Assembly: GCF_001949145.1 (NCBI RefSeq)
Contig: NW_019091355.1
Span: 2,632,209 to 2,696,208, forward strand
DNA: 64,000 nucleotides
Direction: 5' to 3'
Source of the DNA: Acanthaster planci
Lineage: Eukaryota; Echinodermata; Asteroidea; Valvatida; Acanthasteridae
Positions 13,301 to 28,300 of this stretch are shown here, piece after piece. The notes beneath the pieces are model-generated. The model had not been told where the DNA came from, made no database searches, and saw only the letters and a program-made list of their open reading frames with translations. Each line of letters starts with the position of its first letter. Position 1 is the first letter of the stretch. The position numbers were made by a program, and so were the translations under genes.

Positions 13301-16300
13301 TATTGCCATGCGGCATTTGTATTTGGGGGTGGGGGGGATGGCTGTGACCTTGGATGTGAGTCGGATGTTCAGATAGTTGCAGCAATGGCAAAGAGACATG
13401 CAACCGGGGAAGATGTGTCGGATGGTTGTCATTCTTGAGATGTTTTGCCGTGATCCTGCAGAAGGAGTTTGCTGGAAGTGTTGAGTTGAATGGGAATCAG
13501 ACCGAAGATGGAAGGGATTTATAGCGACTTCTGATTTGAGGTTGAGGACCCTTTAATTTGAGGACACAGCTCAAAGTTTGTCCCCCAAAAATGAACCCCA
13601 AATACACACGAATTACTTTTCCTTACCATGAATTTGAGCATCCTTATTTATAAAACAGTAATGACTTTGATTCAGTCTTAAAAAATATAAAAACTGTGTG
13701 ACAATTTGAAGCACATGTATGTTCATATGAAGGATGGAAACAATTTTCAGATTTTACCATGCGATCATTCTTATTAAAATTTTCACCAACAGTGTTGGGA
13801 TTTCAAGAGTGAATTAACCAGATTTGGCCGGATTTTTTATGCATGAATGATACAAGACGTAATGCACTTGACATGCACAACTCCGGATCACTCTAATGAT
13901 GTCATTCCTCCATCCCTAAGAATAGCTATGATGTAATCAGCATGTGACTTGACGATATGAGTGCAGCAACTGCTCGAGTAAGCATTGGGGCATTTTTACA
14001 ATACCTCAATATCAAAGCTGCCTGCTTCATTTCTTATTTGCCCCTGGGTAGCCTGGCAGGCATCAGGCAAATCAATCACAAGGTCTTATGGTCAGATAAC
14101 ACAGTCTTGGCGTATGGGAGCCAAGCTACACATCCGTCCATTCAGAAACCAATATTACCTGCATCCAACACTGGTCTATTGTGGGCCGTCAGATGAGGCT
14201 GGGTCCAGTCCTGCTCCCGGAGAATTACTCAATAGGTGTGTGTGTGCCTAGGCTCGTGTACGCATATTTGAATCAGCGGTTAATACACTGAAAAGCAAAC
14301 ATTGGGCTCCTCGTCGGCAGAGGCAGCTGCGACTTAGCGAAGAGCGTCGAGATTAAAAAAAAAAACTCCACAGCCAATCAAGACTGAGGAAATTCTACGC
14401 CAGGGTGTGTGCTACCGAGTGGCGTTATTTGAGAACTGCCCGTCTGTTGGTAGACGGCGGGCTTATGAAGAGAGAGCTCGGAGGCTAAAAAAGAAAATAT
14501 TTGTGCCGACAAGCAGGATTATGAATGGGACAGTAATGTTGCAGTCGGACTCGGTCTATCAAACCGGCTGTTTTTTGAGAGATGGTTTTGTTCTGCCAGA
14601 CACTAAAGAAACAGCCCGACATTTGTTGTGAAGCGCTGACCTGTAGCCGGCCACACAGAGGAAGTCTGCAGCCTCCACAAGCGTTTGGTGTTTGCAGTTT
14701 ATGTCAGAGCTGTGTGCCTGTATCCCGTTGTTGAAGCACTTTACCGACATTTCTGTACAGAAAGGCCGCCTTCAATAAACTGATGAACAGCATTTAAGAG
14801 GCAGCTTGCCAGCTAGTCTTTTGAGTTTGCCGATAACAGGCTGTGAACGTGGACAGCTTTGTTTTATCGGTACCAGGAAGAACCTACTGCTGTCAGTCAT
14901 ATCCTGATAGCAGAACTTGGACATTGAGCCCCAGACATTTCCTACAAAGTTACCTGGCCAAGTTGACATAGCTTGTAGAACTACCAGGTACACAGTTAAC
15001 AACCGGTGGAGTACTTTGTACCCTCCAAACAGGCGCTGAGCTGAACGACGTCACGTTTCTGGGCACAACGTGTAATCACCTGACTGTTAATGAGTGCCAC
15101 GCCAGTGCGTACTCAGAGGCAGAAATCACTGGATGAACCAGCAGCCGTGTCCGTGCACCCAGACTGTAGTTGGATCGGAGTAGCGTCGTTGAAGAAGCAC
15201 TTACTCCAGATAGAGACAGAAAGTTGGTCAGTTTGGCAGTTTGTAGCATCCAAACACTAAGCACCTGGTGCATATATCGGAGACCGTGGTCATAGATCAC
15301 TGCTTCCTGAACATTGCTGTTGGCCTTTGATCCACAACAAGCCATTTGCAGTTGGGAAAGTTAAGCCCCCTCGGTTTTGTGTCAGCTTAGGTTTGAGTAC
15401 TGCGTTGGATTCAGTGTTTGACCAAGGGAAAAAACTCACAAGAGCAAATATGGGGAGGTACTTCAACATCAAGAACGAAAAGGGAGTAGCCATCGCGCAA
15501 CCCCCAAAGCGGACATTTGACACCATCTTCTCGTACCTCTTCAAAAGCATTATTGTCGTCTTCATATTGATAGGATTCATCTTTATCATAGTAACGGCAA
15601 CTACCGATTGGACAATTCATGTGGTGAGCGAAAACAAAGGTAGGAACCAGTATGTTTCGAGAAGTTTATAGGAAATGACCCCCGCATGAAACCTTATCGA
15701 TTAAAATAAGAAAACAATGTGTGTGTTGGTATTGCCACTCTTAAAGAATTAGCTGTTCTTTATTTTAAATGGTTTTAGGTTTTGGAATGGAGAAGAGATG
15801 GCTCCACTGTTTTGTTAACTTGAACACGTATGCGTTGTGCTCTGAAATGTATGTACATGTAATTGAAAAAACCTTTTTATTCTTCTTGTATGCACAAAGA
15901 AAGCATTCTCATAATGGCTCTGATCATGTTTGGCATAGAAACTTCAAATGCCAAAGGCTTTTCATGCGGTAGAAGTTGGAGGTCTGTCCGTGAATAAAAG
16001 CAAACGTTTGTACCACCACTGCACGGGGGAGGGGAGTTGAAGGGAGTAAATACAGTGTGAAGTTTCTGAAGGGAAGAAAGAACGTGCTATCAAAGGGAAG
16101 AGTCTGGTTGACAAATCCGTGGAGACACCATAACTACCAGACCGTGGTGGCACCATACTCTCACGTGCGTTCCTAAGCTTGTCGCTTTGGGCCAATTATG
16201 ATACCCTGTTGGTTGAAGAAAAAGACAGCAACTTTCAAATTGCCTGTCTTTCATTTTTCCAGTTGCTGTTCTGCTTATTTCTATATGTCAGGGTCTGTTT

Positions 16301-19300
16301 GCTGTGAGACCCAAGGATTCAGGAGTATGTCTGATACTTTACCAAAAAATATCAAAATGCTTTTGTCAATGTCTCAAGCCAGATATTTATCGATGATTAA
16401 CCCAAATGTGCATGGATTCCAGCAAAGGATTTCCCCAGCCATGTTGGGGAAATCAGACACAAATTGCATACTTGACACTCATGTTTTGTCCGCTGTCTTG
16501 TCAAAAAAGTTGGCCTTTTGTTTTTCATTGGCAGATCATGAGGTGACAGAAATTTTGTTTGGTCAAGTTTTATGCATCACAATTTTAACATGCTTTATGT
16601 ATACATGTGTGATTTGTTTTTTTCAAGTTCTGACAGTTTGGTCGTCACATTTCATGTGTCCTAGGTAAAGTGATAACATTTTTTTTTTATTAACATTAGA
16701 GTCTTCACGTGCGGTACACATGTACATGTGGGATTTTTACTGCATTATCTTGTAATTATGTGGCCATTTTGTATACTTTATTCCAAGTGTTTGAATATTT
16801 TATTCTCAAATTGTATTTTTAATGGCAGCCATGTTTGATGAGGATTGTCGTTATACTGATGTCTTTGGACAATTTGGGAACCCTTGAGGTCAAACTTACT
16901 TGTAATTTAGAATCCTGACAGCCAATTTCCATGTAATCTGCCGTCTCTCCCCCGAGGGTCAATTTGTCAATGCGGCTTCAATTTCTCGGCAATGTTTTTT
17001 AAATGGATGAGCGGAGGGTATGCGCTGATCAGCAAAGATGCGTTGTGGCATGCACGCTTTATTCGCCGAGAAACTTTTTGAAATGCAATTGCAAAATGTG
17101 CATTGGGAGGATTCATTTTTGCCAGAAACGGAAGCGTCTAGCCGCATCCATAGCCTGCCTCACATCTTGCACATTCCCAGACCCGAAAACCGTCTGGGAT
17201 GTGTGTCATCTCCTGGCGAGGAAAACCAGTCCATTCATGAGCAATGTTGTGCATGAAGTCTCGAAGGGTACAAATCGATTCTGGCATTGTCCCCTGGAGA
17301 ACAGGGACACTCCATCATGACTCGTTGATTAAAACCCCGAAATATCTCCCATGGCAGAACACACAGCAGGGCCTCCCCGCGCGCCGAATTCACATGAGCA
17401 CCACATCATCTTTTTCTCTATTCATTGCTGTCATCCGTATTGTAAATTTGACATGCATCGTACACTATAAGCAACATTTCTTGGGACTCAGCACCCCAGA
17501 ATTTCCCTTTTATTGTCTTTCTGCTGCAAACAATCCTGCCAAAATTAACGTGATTTTTTTTCCCAAGTGTTTCAGGTTTTTTCCCGCTGTAGTTTATTCA
17601 GAGTGAGTTTATTTATTTTGTACATTTGCTCTCTCTGTGTCACAGACGTTACTTTTAAAGTTTCAACAAGTGAAAAAAAGGCACCCAAGGACACAATTTA
17701 CATCCTTAAAAGGATCTTTTCTCAAAATATGTACATGTACATGTACGTCATCTCTTGAATTGAGCACACATGTTCCAAAAGAACATCAAGTGGATTCCAA
17801 TGATCAGTTTGAGATGTGTGCCGTGTTCCCTCAGGTTTCTTAGCTGCAAATGAGTTGGAATATTTGGTGTGCCATTTGTCCTCTTTCAACTGGACATCAT
17901 AACATTGCATTATAAAAATCAGTGTAACTCCTTTGGAAATATCTTATATCTGTGATGTGGAAAATACATTAAGCAATGGTAATGCTGTGTGTGCAGAAAA
18001 TCATTCTCAAATCATGATATTCATTTTTCCCCGTTTCCACTTGACCATATTGGGGATGCTTCGATCTGAAGAGGTTCTTTTGCCGGACAGGTGATATTGG
18101 ATGTTGTGATAGCGGCGTGATGCTGCACTTTTGGATGTGCGTGTACCAGTTTAACTGGCTCCCTCCAGTCGCCAGACATATCATGCAGGAGGACTTATTG
18201 GCCAATAATGAAGCCCCTTTTGCGTCGCGACGCTTGCCCGAGAAAGCGACCAATAACGGAGGAACTGCCGCTAGGGGATTTGCTAGGGGGCATATGATAA
18301 ACGATCGGCTGTACCCTCCTGGTTTATGCTCCATAAACCCTGATCTAGATTGCAGATAGTCTGGATCGATTGCTTAGAAACGACCAACTTTTTTCACTTT
18401 TACCGTTAACTGAAGAAAGTTTAGTTACGGTATCTGAAGACCGAGAATTTTACCTCTTGCCAACAGACTAAAAAACTGAATTTATCGCAGAGCAGTTACT
18501 TTTGCATTTGTAATATTAGTGTTGGGTTCATTTCATGTTAGACTTTGTTTTAAAATACATTAACAAAAATACACTGGCAACCCAAGAGTTGAACAGGTAA
18601 GTAAAAAAATCATGAACGGTTAAGAATTGGACAAACTAGTTATAGATTTACCGTAGTTGAATGGGTGTCCATGATAATGATTAAACCTGTGAAGTCACCC
18701 GTGGCAGACATGATGATTTGATTATATACAGAGTATTTTGAAAGGCAACTTGGAATTCCTTGGTGAGCGTACATCACCATAAACACTGTGTCTTTGGTGT
18801 AGTTTGAGGGAGAAAGGAAGAATGTTTGTAGTATTGACTCAGCTGTTTCCTTCAAGAAGTATTGGACTTGTTTCTCTGTTTTACTGAAAATACATGATGA
18901 TGAGGGAACTGGACCAGTTGATTAATGAAGGCAAAGGACATGTGTGAATGGTTGTCCATTAATCAACCAAATTCAAGTATGGAGGTAGGCTGACAAAATG
19001 ACAAGTAAAGTAACAGTGCGAAATTAATTTTGCTTGCTGTTTTCTCAGCAGGGTACTTTGCAACAGAGATTTGCTTCTTTTCCCATTTTTTTCTTTATTA
19101 GCAAAGTATGCTTTTCTCCATCAGAATCACTCTGTTGTCTGGGCTTATATCGAAATCTGATCGCCACTTCTGGCCAAGAAGACAGAACTCAGGTTTTAAT
19201 GTTTTAAAGCTTTTATTCAGACAGATATCAATGAAATTGTTGATGGGGGGGAATCATCATCAAATATGTCTCCAAAATCAAATGACGTCCTATCAGTGTG

Positions 19301-22300
19301 CCTGTTGGCATTATTACTCATCGGTCAGGTAGACTTACTGATTTTTGTGAATATGGAAGCAATTGGCATTTTTTTTCAAGCCAAATTTCAGCAGCTGCAC
19401 CTGCCGTTTGAAATCGAGAATCAGTGAGAATTTCTCTGAGTCAATAGTTCAAGGACCTGTCTCAGCAACTCAACTCTCACCATCCTGCGATGATCCAAAA
19501 TGAAAAGAGAGAATACTGAAAATTGCCTTAAAGGAGCAGCAGATGAGCTTTTAAAGTGGTGGTCTAAAATCAGTGCTTCTCGATTTCGTCTAGGAAAATG
19601 AGTTAAGCATAATTCAAAATAAGCTAGCACCCACTATGGTGTGCAGAAAATTACATTGACAGCAGAGCATTGAGGACTGTTAGCATTAACTGGTCATTCT
19701 TGCCGGCAGATTGATTGTCCCTGCTTCCATTTGGGGGGCACTGGTGTCTTTTATCAAAATGATACGGACTACGTGTGCCTTTAAGAAGGTTCTTTCGTTC
19801 CCGGCGTACTAGTTGTAATTAATATTTTAGTTCAGGTATCGTGTATCTCAGACTCATTAACCTCGCTGGCCGCCGCCCGAAAATCAATCCAGATTTTTTT
19901 TTACCGCGAGGACTTGGACAGCCACGGAGAAAGATTTACACCGGGAAGAAACAAAAATCAAAGGCTCCCAGCAGATTGCCTTTGAAGAGCTCCCCCCCCC
20001 CGACTTCAGGACAGCCCAAGCCTTTGGAAAGGAACTGTTTCTTTTCTCTGTAGAAAAACGAACTTGCCGAAGATGAGCCACAACTCAATAGAAGCGTATG
20101 GTACATGATGTATGCACGACCTTATTCGTGTAGCTAGCCTGCTACTGATGTGCAAGGAGGACTTGAGTGGAAAAGTTGGAAATAATCCCTCTCTGGAGCC
20201 TGCGGTAGCTAAGTTTTGTAAGGCATAAACAACATTTCATCACTGTCTGATAACAGTACCACGGTCAAGCATTCAGAAATCTGATAACGAGGATTTTTAT
20301 CTTCTACGGTTGTATCTGACCGACACTGCGAACATGGAGGGTCAGAGTTTAACGAGTGTCTAAATTTCCTTGAAAAGCAAGCAAAGAGAAATACATCATA
20401 AGCCTTTACAGTACAAGTGAAAAAAGTGCCAGAAAACTAAAGATTCATGTTACAGTTGCTATTTTTCAGCTTTATTTTCAGCCTTTTTTTTTTACATTGG
20501 CCAGTCATTCCAGTTACTGAGTTTGCTGTGCTCTCCCTATTTTCTCCTCTTGTTGTTAATCTTGTTTCGACAAACCACTTAATTCCATCCAGGGTATTTT
20601 GTCAATAAACCTTTTTTTGATGTGACAGCCCTCCCCGTAAAACTCTTACAGATAGAGGTGCTAAAACATTCAATTTACCCGTTACAAACAGAAAGCTTGT
20701 GTCTCTTTCCGTGTCTCCTTTTTTCATTCTGTGTTTTTTTCCCGAGGCCTACGCTCGGCTTTCATTTACCCTTTACTGCCATCTGAGATTTCTGCACTGC
20801 ACTCAGTGCTTCCTTTCATTTGGAGCACGGAGATTTATCATGGTAATGAAAAGAATGGAGTGCTTCCCCCGTTATTACGCCGAGCCAGCCTTCCAGGCAG
20901 CTGACCCCAAAATTTTACTTCTATGGAACCCTGGGCGGCCAAAGAAAAAGCATACAGAATGGGACGTACAGATCCATGAAGTGAATTGTGGGAAATCTCG
21001 GTTGTGTGTGTGAGGGGGTATAAAATGGAAATAATTGGCGTCCATCTCATGAGACTCTCTGGTAACAACTTGATGCTGCTTATTGTATCCTTGGGGACTA
21101 TCAAGTGAAATGTGTATAACTCCGAACTATCTTGGCCGCTGGATTGATTTGAAAATCTTGGAGGTGCTGCAAGGTGGCTACTAGTCTGCTAAATTGTAAA
21201 AGTTGTCAGGCTGTTTTTGGTGACACAGCATACAAATGCATCGCACGACAGAAAAACTCGGGAAGCGAAGCACTTTGCCTACTTACCATATTGTCAACCA
21301 CCCTGTGCAAGTTGACTGCTGATCAAAAGTCTAGACCCTCTTGCTAGTAATTTCACTCACATCATGTTGGATAAAACCTTTATAAAAACCTTTTATTATG
21401 ATCCTGGTATTTACCAACCGCTGGCTGATTAAATCGTTTAATTCATCTCCCTCCTGTCTGACCTATCCTCCGGTATTTTTGCTCCTTTTTCTCCGCCCAT
21501 CGCTGGAAGGGTAACACGATCCCCGTCTCTCAGTGTCGGGGTTGCCCCCCCCTTCATTCTCTTTGATTGCTTTTCCCCGGACAGCAATGAAAACTGGCCG
21601 ATGATGAGGAGAATTTGATGGAGAAGTCACCCTTTGTGGTGCTGCATAATGAAGGATCCACAGCAACTACGGGTGTGTTTGTCTAATTTATGCGTGGGAG
21701 AAAAATAAACAAAAGTACTCAGGACATCCAACCATTTTAAATGTTAACTACCAGGGCAGAGCGGCTGGTAGATTTCAATCCCAGTACAATATTTTGACGT
21801 TATCACAAGCTGTATCTGATTAAGACCTGCACTTTTTAAACTTGCACGTTTAAGAGTACACACTGCAAAGTGACGCTCCCTGTTGCACTATCAATAAAGT
21901 GCGATGTTTTGCTTTTGGAGTTCTTGGCTGTAAGTGTCCTGCCTGTTTTTTTGCTGCTTGCCTGTCATTATTTTAGTCTGAATTATGTTTTTTGTGTATC
22001 CTACCGGTAGGCTGTTTTCCCGTGGTTTGTGTGTCTTTCATTGTCAGTTTTCCATTCTCTCTCTCTCTCTGTGCTGATCTGTTACTCCCAACATGTCTGC
22101 CTGTCTGTCTGTGCTCCCAAGCAGCCATCCTGATTGTAATTTGTTCTTGCCAGTCTCCATGTTAATTTTCTTGGTCTCCATCTGTCTGGGTCCTTGTCTT
22201 CCTGCCTTGCCTCTGTGTGTGTCTCTCAATATCAATCTTTCTCCGTCTCCCTGCAAATCTGTCAGTCTCAACTTATCAGTCTGTCTCTGTCCCCTCATGT

Positions 22301-25300
22301 CAACCCGATTGCTTGTCCGTCTTGCTGTGCCATTAGTTGGTTCATTTACCCACCTCTTTCTCTACTTCAGTCCCTTTTCTTACTGGCTCGCGCAACCAGG
22401 CATGTGACTTTTCCTTAGATCAGTTGATTTCCTCATTTCTCACTTCCTTATCATGTCATTGAAAACTAAAAAACACTGTACAAAGTCCTGTGAAGATTGG
22501 CGTTTTCTTGGTTTTGTCAAAGTCCAAGTTGCATGCCTGCTCAATTTGATGTTTGATGCCTATGAAGAGAGACATAGCTGCATTGTGTTTGTTCAAACAC
22601 CTTTGGACATCAAGGCAACAGTTTTGCATGATACTCAAACATGTAAAGTAATCTGCATGTCCAATTAATGTGATCAGGTGCCCAGACTTAATTGCAAAGG
22701 TGCAGACATGTAGTGGATGGTTCCGTGTTGAATTTCTATCTATGGACTCGGTACTGGCCATAATTTTTTCATTGTTAAAGACAAGAAGTTCAAAACTTGA
22801 TTACAACAGCATTTTGATTACACCTTCCATTTTTGTCGTCGAGATTTTGTCGAGATTTACAGACGTCATTGTGGGTTTCTTTCAGTCTCTAACGGTTTCA
22901 CCGCCTTCCAATCAGAACGGGAAAATTTTTCCATCTGAATTAATTCGGAGAAAATCTCTAGCGGTGAAAGAGTGGCCGCTATTTTCATGCATCAGAATTA
23001 TGAACCATGATCCAGTCATTTTTTAATCATGAGACACCATTCCTTACATGTCGACCTCTATGTAGCTGTATTGTGCTGTTGCACAGTAATTTTCGTTATT
23101 CTGAAAGCTGCTCACATGTCTTGGTGCAGTATGTTCCATTTTTGTCAGTTTTTGGAAGCTTGTTCTAACCTCCTTCTGAGGTTGTCCTTGTAGCTGCCAT
23201 TTTCTGTCTGGTGTGTTGAGGACAGAAGGTAATATTTGATGCGTCTTATATTTCCTGTATTCATATAATGTGGTATTACAGTAAATGTATGTGGATATTT
23301 GAATTCACTAGCTTTACCAATATTTTGGCAAATTCAGTGACCTGCTGTAGTAGACATGTTATGGAAAATTGGATTGCTTTGTTGATGACGAGTTTTATTC
23401 ATCATTGAAGATACAATGTCATGCTACATGTATAAATTGCTTATGGCATTTGACCCATATTTCAGGAATCCAATTAAACCCTTGTGAGGGTAAAAAGTTG
23501 AAAGACAATTTACCGACTACTTCTTTGCAAACGACTTGATCATTTAGGGGATTCAGTTGTTGTGATGACTAAGTCAAAATGAGGCAGAGACGACCACAAG
23601 GTGAAGATTATCATGAAGCCAGCGTATTGATTTCTGCTTTTGATTGGTGATATAAATGTGCATCCAGAGGATATGCAGAACGTGTCAGGACTCAGCGTCT
23701 CGTTCCCTGACTCCTCTTTGTGTTATTGATTTGGCCTGATCGCCCAGGGCATTGTTATGCTAAAGGGCGATAATAAATGCTTAATTAATATTTCGGAATT
23801 GGTCAGGCACACGTCTTTACATTCTCATGTTTGAAAAGGGAATAGTAGATGAAGACATGGAAATAATCACATTTCAATGGCAACATTTTGCTGTTTTCTT
23901 GCCAGAAATTTTCAACTGAATTTGAGAGGTAACAAAGTCTTTGACAAGATGAAGTATTTGCCTTTGTGGACGTGGATTGTTTTTCGAAAAGCATAAGTAT
24001 GAACTACACAGCAAAACACAAATGTTTGGTATTTATGTGTTTAAAAATATTCAATCATAAGTTGATGTTTCTTCTTGTGCACATTCATGTGCAATATGCG
24101 TCAGCTCTATTATTTTGGAAGTTTAAATTAATAATGCTTTGTGGCGTTCACACACTGTTTGACACGGTTGCTTAGAGGCATCTAAATTCTGACGACTTCC
24201 TATTTATTTCTATTCACATAGTCTTTTCAGCTTAAGTTGGGTCAAATTGCAATCCAATTTTGCATTTTGTGATTTCGACTTGGCAAGTCGTTTGTGGTGT
24301 GAATGCAATTAGATCGAAGACGGAGGATAATTCACCGACCTGCCCAAAGCACCATTGCACAATTGGTATGCTCTAGTTATTAAACGGTTTCTCCGGGCCC
24401 TCATATTCCGAGCAATTTTCCCAGTACGGGTGCCCATTTGCAGAGCCTGCCTTTGTGTGTTTCTCAAGCGGAAATCCTGCAGCCTTATCGCGATAGCAAA
24501 ATCTTATTCAGAGACTGTTTTTGCTGTTTGGTTGACATGAACTGGAACAAGATTATTTTTTTCTGCTCAAGCAATTTTCTTGGATATGAATACTTTAAAT
24601 CAACAATCACTGTTGCCCTTTTCTGTTGGAAAACGTAATTAAAAAATGTTTGAGAAATTAGCGGTCTGGTATTGGATAGAATTACATTTTTTTAACGAGG
24701 AAAGATACCGAAACATTGGTAAGGTCGTGTCTATTCATTATTCTGTTCTGAGAAATTTCCTTGGGACTCCAGAGTTACATGTATGACTTCAGAAAAGTTA
24801 CAGAATTTTATGTGAGCATTTCATTTATTACCCAAACACACATGTTTACAAGTCAGAGAACAGATTTTTGTAGCAAGAATACAGCAGTTGCCAAAAGGAC
24901 TGTGATGTATTGGAAATTTAAACTCTACCGCCACCTGTCCTTTGGTTTGTGGCTAAGCTAGCATGTATTTCTGATTTGTTGAGAGGTGGACATCACCTCT
25001 GTCTGGCCTCACTGGTCATTGGGTTGAGCGTGAGAGTAGACCATTGAGACAACGGCTCTCCTCATGGAGCAGCATCTCTCTTCCAGTAATTGGCTGATGA
25101 TTGGAAGAGTTGGGAGAATGGAAATCAAAGGAAATGAAGCTGACGTGGAATCAAGTCCGCAGGTTAAGCAGACTGAGACTCCCAGCGGAGGCAGACGAGT
25201 GCGTACTATTGCAGGTTGTTGTTCGTTCAAATTGTGGTCACTTGTTCTCATCAGGTCTCTCGGACCAATTTCCCAAGTTAGAAACTGTCCTCCGTGGGTG

Positions 25301-28300
25301 GACAAACACATGTATGCATACAATACACGCTGCAACTTGGGGGTGTATTAAAGGGAAAATATCCGTGATGTTGAATTGAAAGGTCAAGAGAGTTGTTTCC
25401 AACAGGTGGTTGAAAGATGAGCACTCTACAAGCTAAGATGATCTCTGAGGAACTTTCCTCACATTTGTTCCTGCTTGATTTGTTCAATCAAACTTATCCA
25501 GAAGATCCCTAAACATTAAATAGATAGAGATGGGAACGTGATGATTTTTTGTTCATTTCCAAGAAGTCGATATATTTTGCCGACATCCAAGGAAGTAAGT
25601 TCCGTCTTCTGCTTCATGCAGCCACGGATCCTCAGCGAGTCCGCTCGGATTGCTGTATTCCAATGCCCAAACCAACGCAAGTCAGGGCCCCAGGCATAGC
25701 ACCAGTACATGCTCCAGCACGGCTCTGGCACAGGCTAAGCTTGGAGGAGAAAGGGGGGGGGAAGAGACACTGCAGCACAGACTGTCTCAAGACGATGCAA
25801 CCCTTTGATCTTGTCTGGGTCTGCTTGTATCGGACGCTCCTTGAGGCAACGAGCAGCAAGTCAGTTGCACAACTGAAGAGAACACTTGAGGACGGAGGAG
25901 AAAATGTTTTAGATCTCGTAGCCGCCGTGACCTAACCGTCATTGATTGGGCACTTATCTAAGTTCGGTGGAGTGCCAAACTGAGTCCCATGTGTAATTGT
26001 GGGATTTGATTGAACGAGATTTATTGGAGTGAAATAATGTCCCTTGAAATAAAAGTGTGATGACACAGATTTGGAGCCCTTCGCGTGCATGTAAATTTAT
26101 TAGCATATGCATACCTAATTTCGAAAAAGAGAAAGCAAAGAATATATGATGATATTACGTTCGGTTCTTCATCCTTTTCAGTAAAAGAAATTGCAGTCAA
26201 AACCAAGAATTATTCCATTGAATTGTTTTGGAAGATTTCAATATTACATCATTCAGCCTAATTTCTTCCCTGTTCAATTTGACAAAGAAATCCACCGCTT
26301 CAGAAACAACCACACCAGTTCTTGGTTACGACCACCCCCCTGCTTCCTTGTTCTAAAATCGCACACCGACAACCCTACAATCGTTGTTGGACTTGTTAAT
26401 TGAAATTGACATGTGTATCACGAATCTCAATGCATTCTTTGCAGCTTCACTTTAATTCATGCCTTCATGCGGAAGTTTTGGCAGTAGGAGTTAAATAAGC
26501 TTGAAAAAAAAATGGCCTCAAAAAGTTGATTTATTTGGCCAGATCCATTGGCCTCCCCTCCCCCCTGCGCCGGGTGTTGCAATAACAACACCCTCCCGGC
26601 GGGTAATTGTCGATGTGCAAACGTCTAGATCTCAGCTCTTCCGCTCAATATCTGCATCAACTCAGACCAGCTCCGAACAGCGAGGAGACGGAGCAATGTG
26701 AAGCTCCGTGATTTTCTCCCGATTAAATTAAATTTAGCACCGCAGAAAGGTGCGCACGTAATCGCGCAGCTGAAGTGATGGCTAAATTTGTTGTGATCCC
26801 AACACGGATTGATGTGCTCTTCAAGGTGCAGTCATGTATCGCATATGGACAAATTGCAAGATGTACATGGACGATTCAATATAATTTGCCTTTCTGTCTC
26901 TCATTATGATGATTATGCTGATAAAGCTCACACATAAATTAACAGAAATCCAGTCCACAGAACAATTAACATGTCCACACAATAATTGATAGAAGTCTCC
27001 AGAAGAATTAACAAAAGTCCGTAGAAGAATTAACAGATGTCCACAGAATATGTCCACACGAGAATTAACAGAAGTGCCCACAAGAATTAATAGAATTCCA
27101 CACAAGAACGAGCAGAAGTCCAGAGAAGAATAAATAAAGTCCATAGAAATCTGCTCCAGAAGTGATCAGTGGTGTCTTTGTTTCCTGTTCTAAACTGTGC
27201 GTCCTTCTTTGCTTCATGATGAAGTATCTGAACCAGAAATAAGGTCTGCCCTTTGTCTCATTGTCCTACCATAATTGGTGATGAAATGAGGTCGGACGGA
27301 GAACTGTGATGCAGACGTCCAGACCGACGAAACCTCTCTGCCTCTCAGCTTTCCATGATGGGAATAATAACATATGTAATTGTGTCACCACATATTGGGT
27401 TGTCAACTTCTGTGATATTTGCATCCATTTCTCATTTATTTGGTCGTTTGATACATTTCAGACATTCCTAGGGATGTAATTGTGGATGGATTCAAGCATT
27501 AAAGCAGAGCTGGAGGAAAGTTACTATTGTGCTATGTGTATTGGGTTTGCAGGAAACTCAAATCTATTTCAGGCCTTAAGCAATGATATCTCTGAAATTA
27601 AGAACACAAAAATATCAATTAAATATTAATCAAATGTCATTTTTTCCCTTCTCGTTTTGTGGGTTTTTTTCCAGAAATTTGCGCTCTTTCTTGCGACCAC
27701 GGGGAGTTGAATGAGAAGAACTGCGAATGCCAGTGTGAGGGGGGTTGGGATGGGTTTACATGTAACATCCCTCTGCTAGTGGCAAACTCTTCCATCCCGT
27801 GCAACTTGGACTGTGGAGAGCATGGCAGAGTATTGTCTGACGAGTAAGTGTATTATAGTCCATATGACCAAACAATTGGAATGAGGCACAATACAGTGCA
27901 CCCCCAATAATATTATCCCCCTAACGGTGCACACCATATTTCTACAGTTTATAAATCTAAAGGTCTCAAAGAAACAAATAGTAATTGAATTTTATTTCCA
28001 TGTGTGTTTTGTTTTGTAATTGTCTTAAATTTGGGATGCCAACAAATCTTGGAAGCATTTTAATTAAATAATCCACATGTAATTTTAAGATGTTGGATTT
28101 ATATGTCATATACACTTGTATGTGTGTTTTTGTTGGTTTTTTTTATATATTTTTTTTTAATATTTTTTGTTCAATTTTGTTTTGTCTGTTCTTGTCATAG
28201 TCAAATAAATGATAATAGTTGTCAGTTTGTGGACCAAATACTTGTTGTGCAGAATTGAAAAGATCTTGACAAAGCCGTAAATTGCATTTTACCATAATGT

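Noticed and set aside
15628-15633. Alternative donor GTG|GTGAGC for exon T
   Set aside because: It ends in phase 0, incompatible with the phase-1 EGF exons; the donor at 15640 fits.
26821-27144. 107-codon minus-strand frame
   Set aside because: It is the translation of the minisatellite on the reverse strand; the repeating peptide is explained by the DNA repeat.
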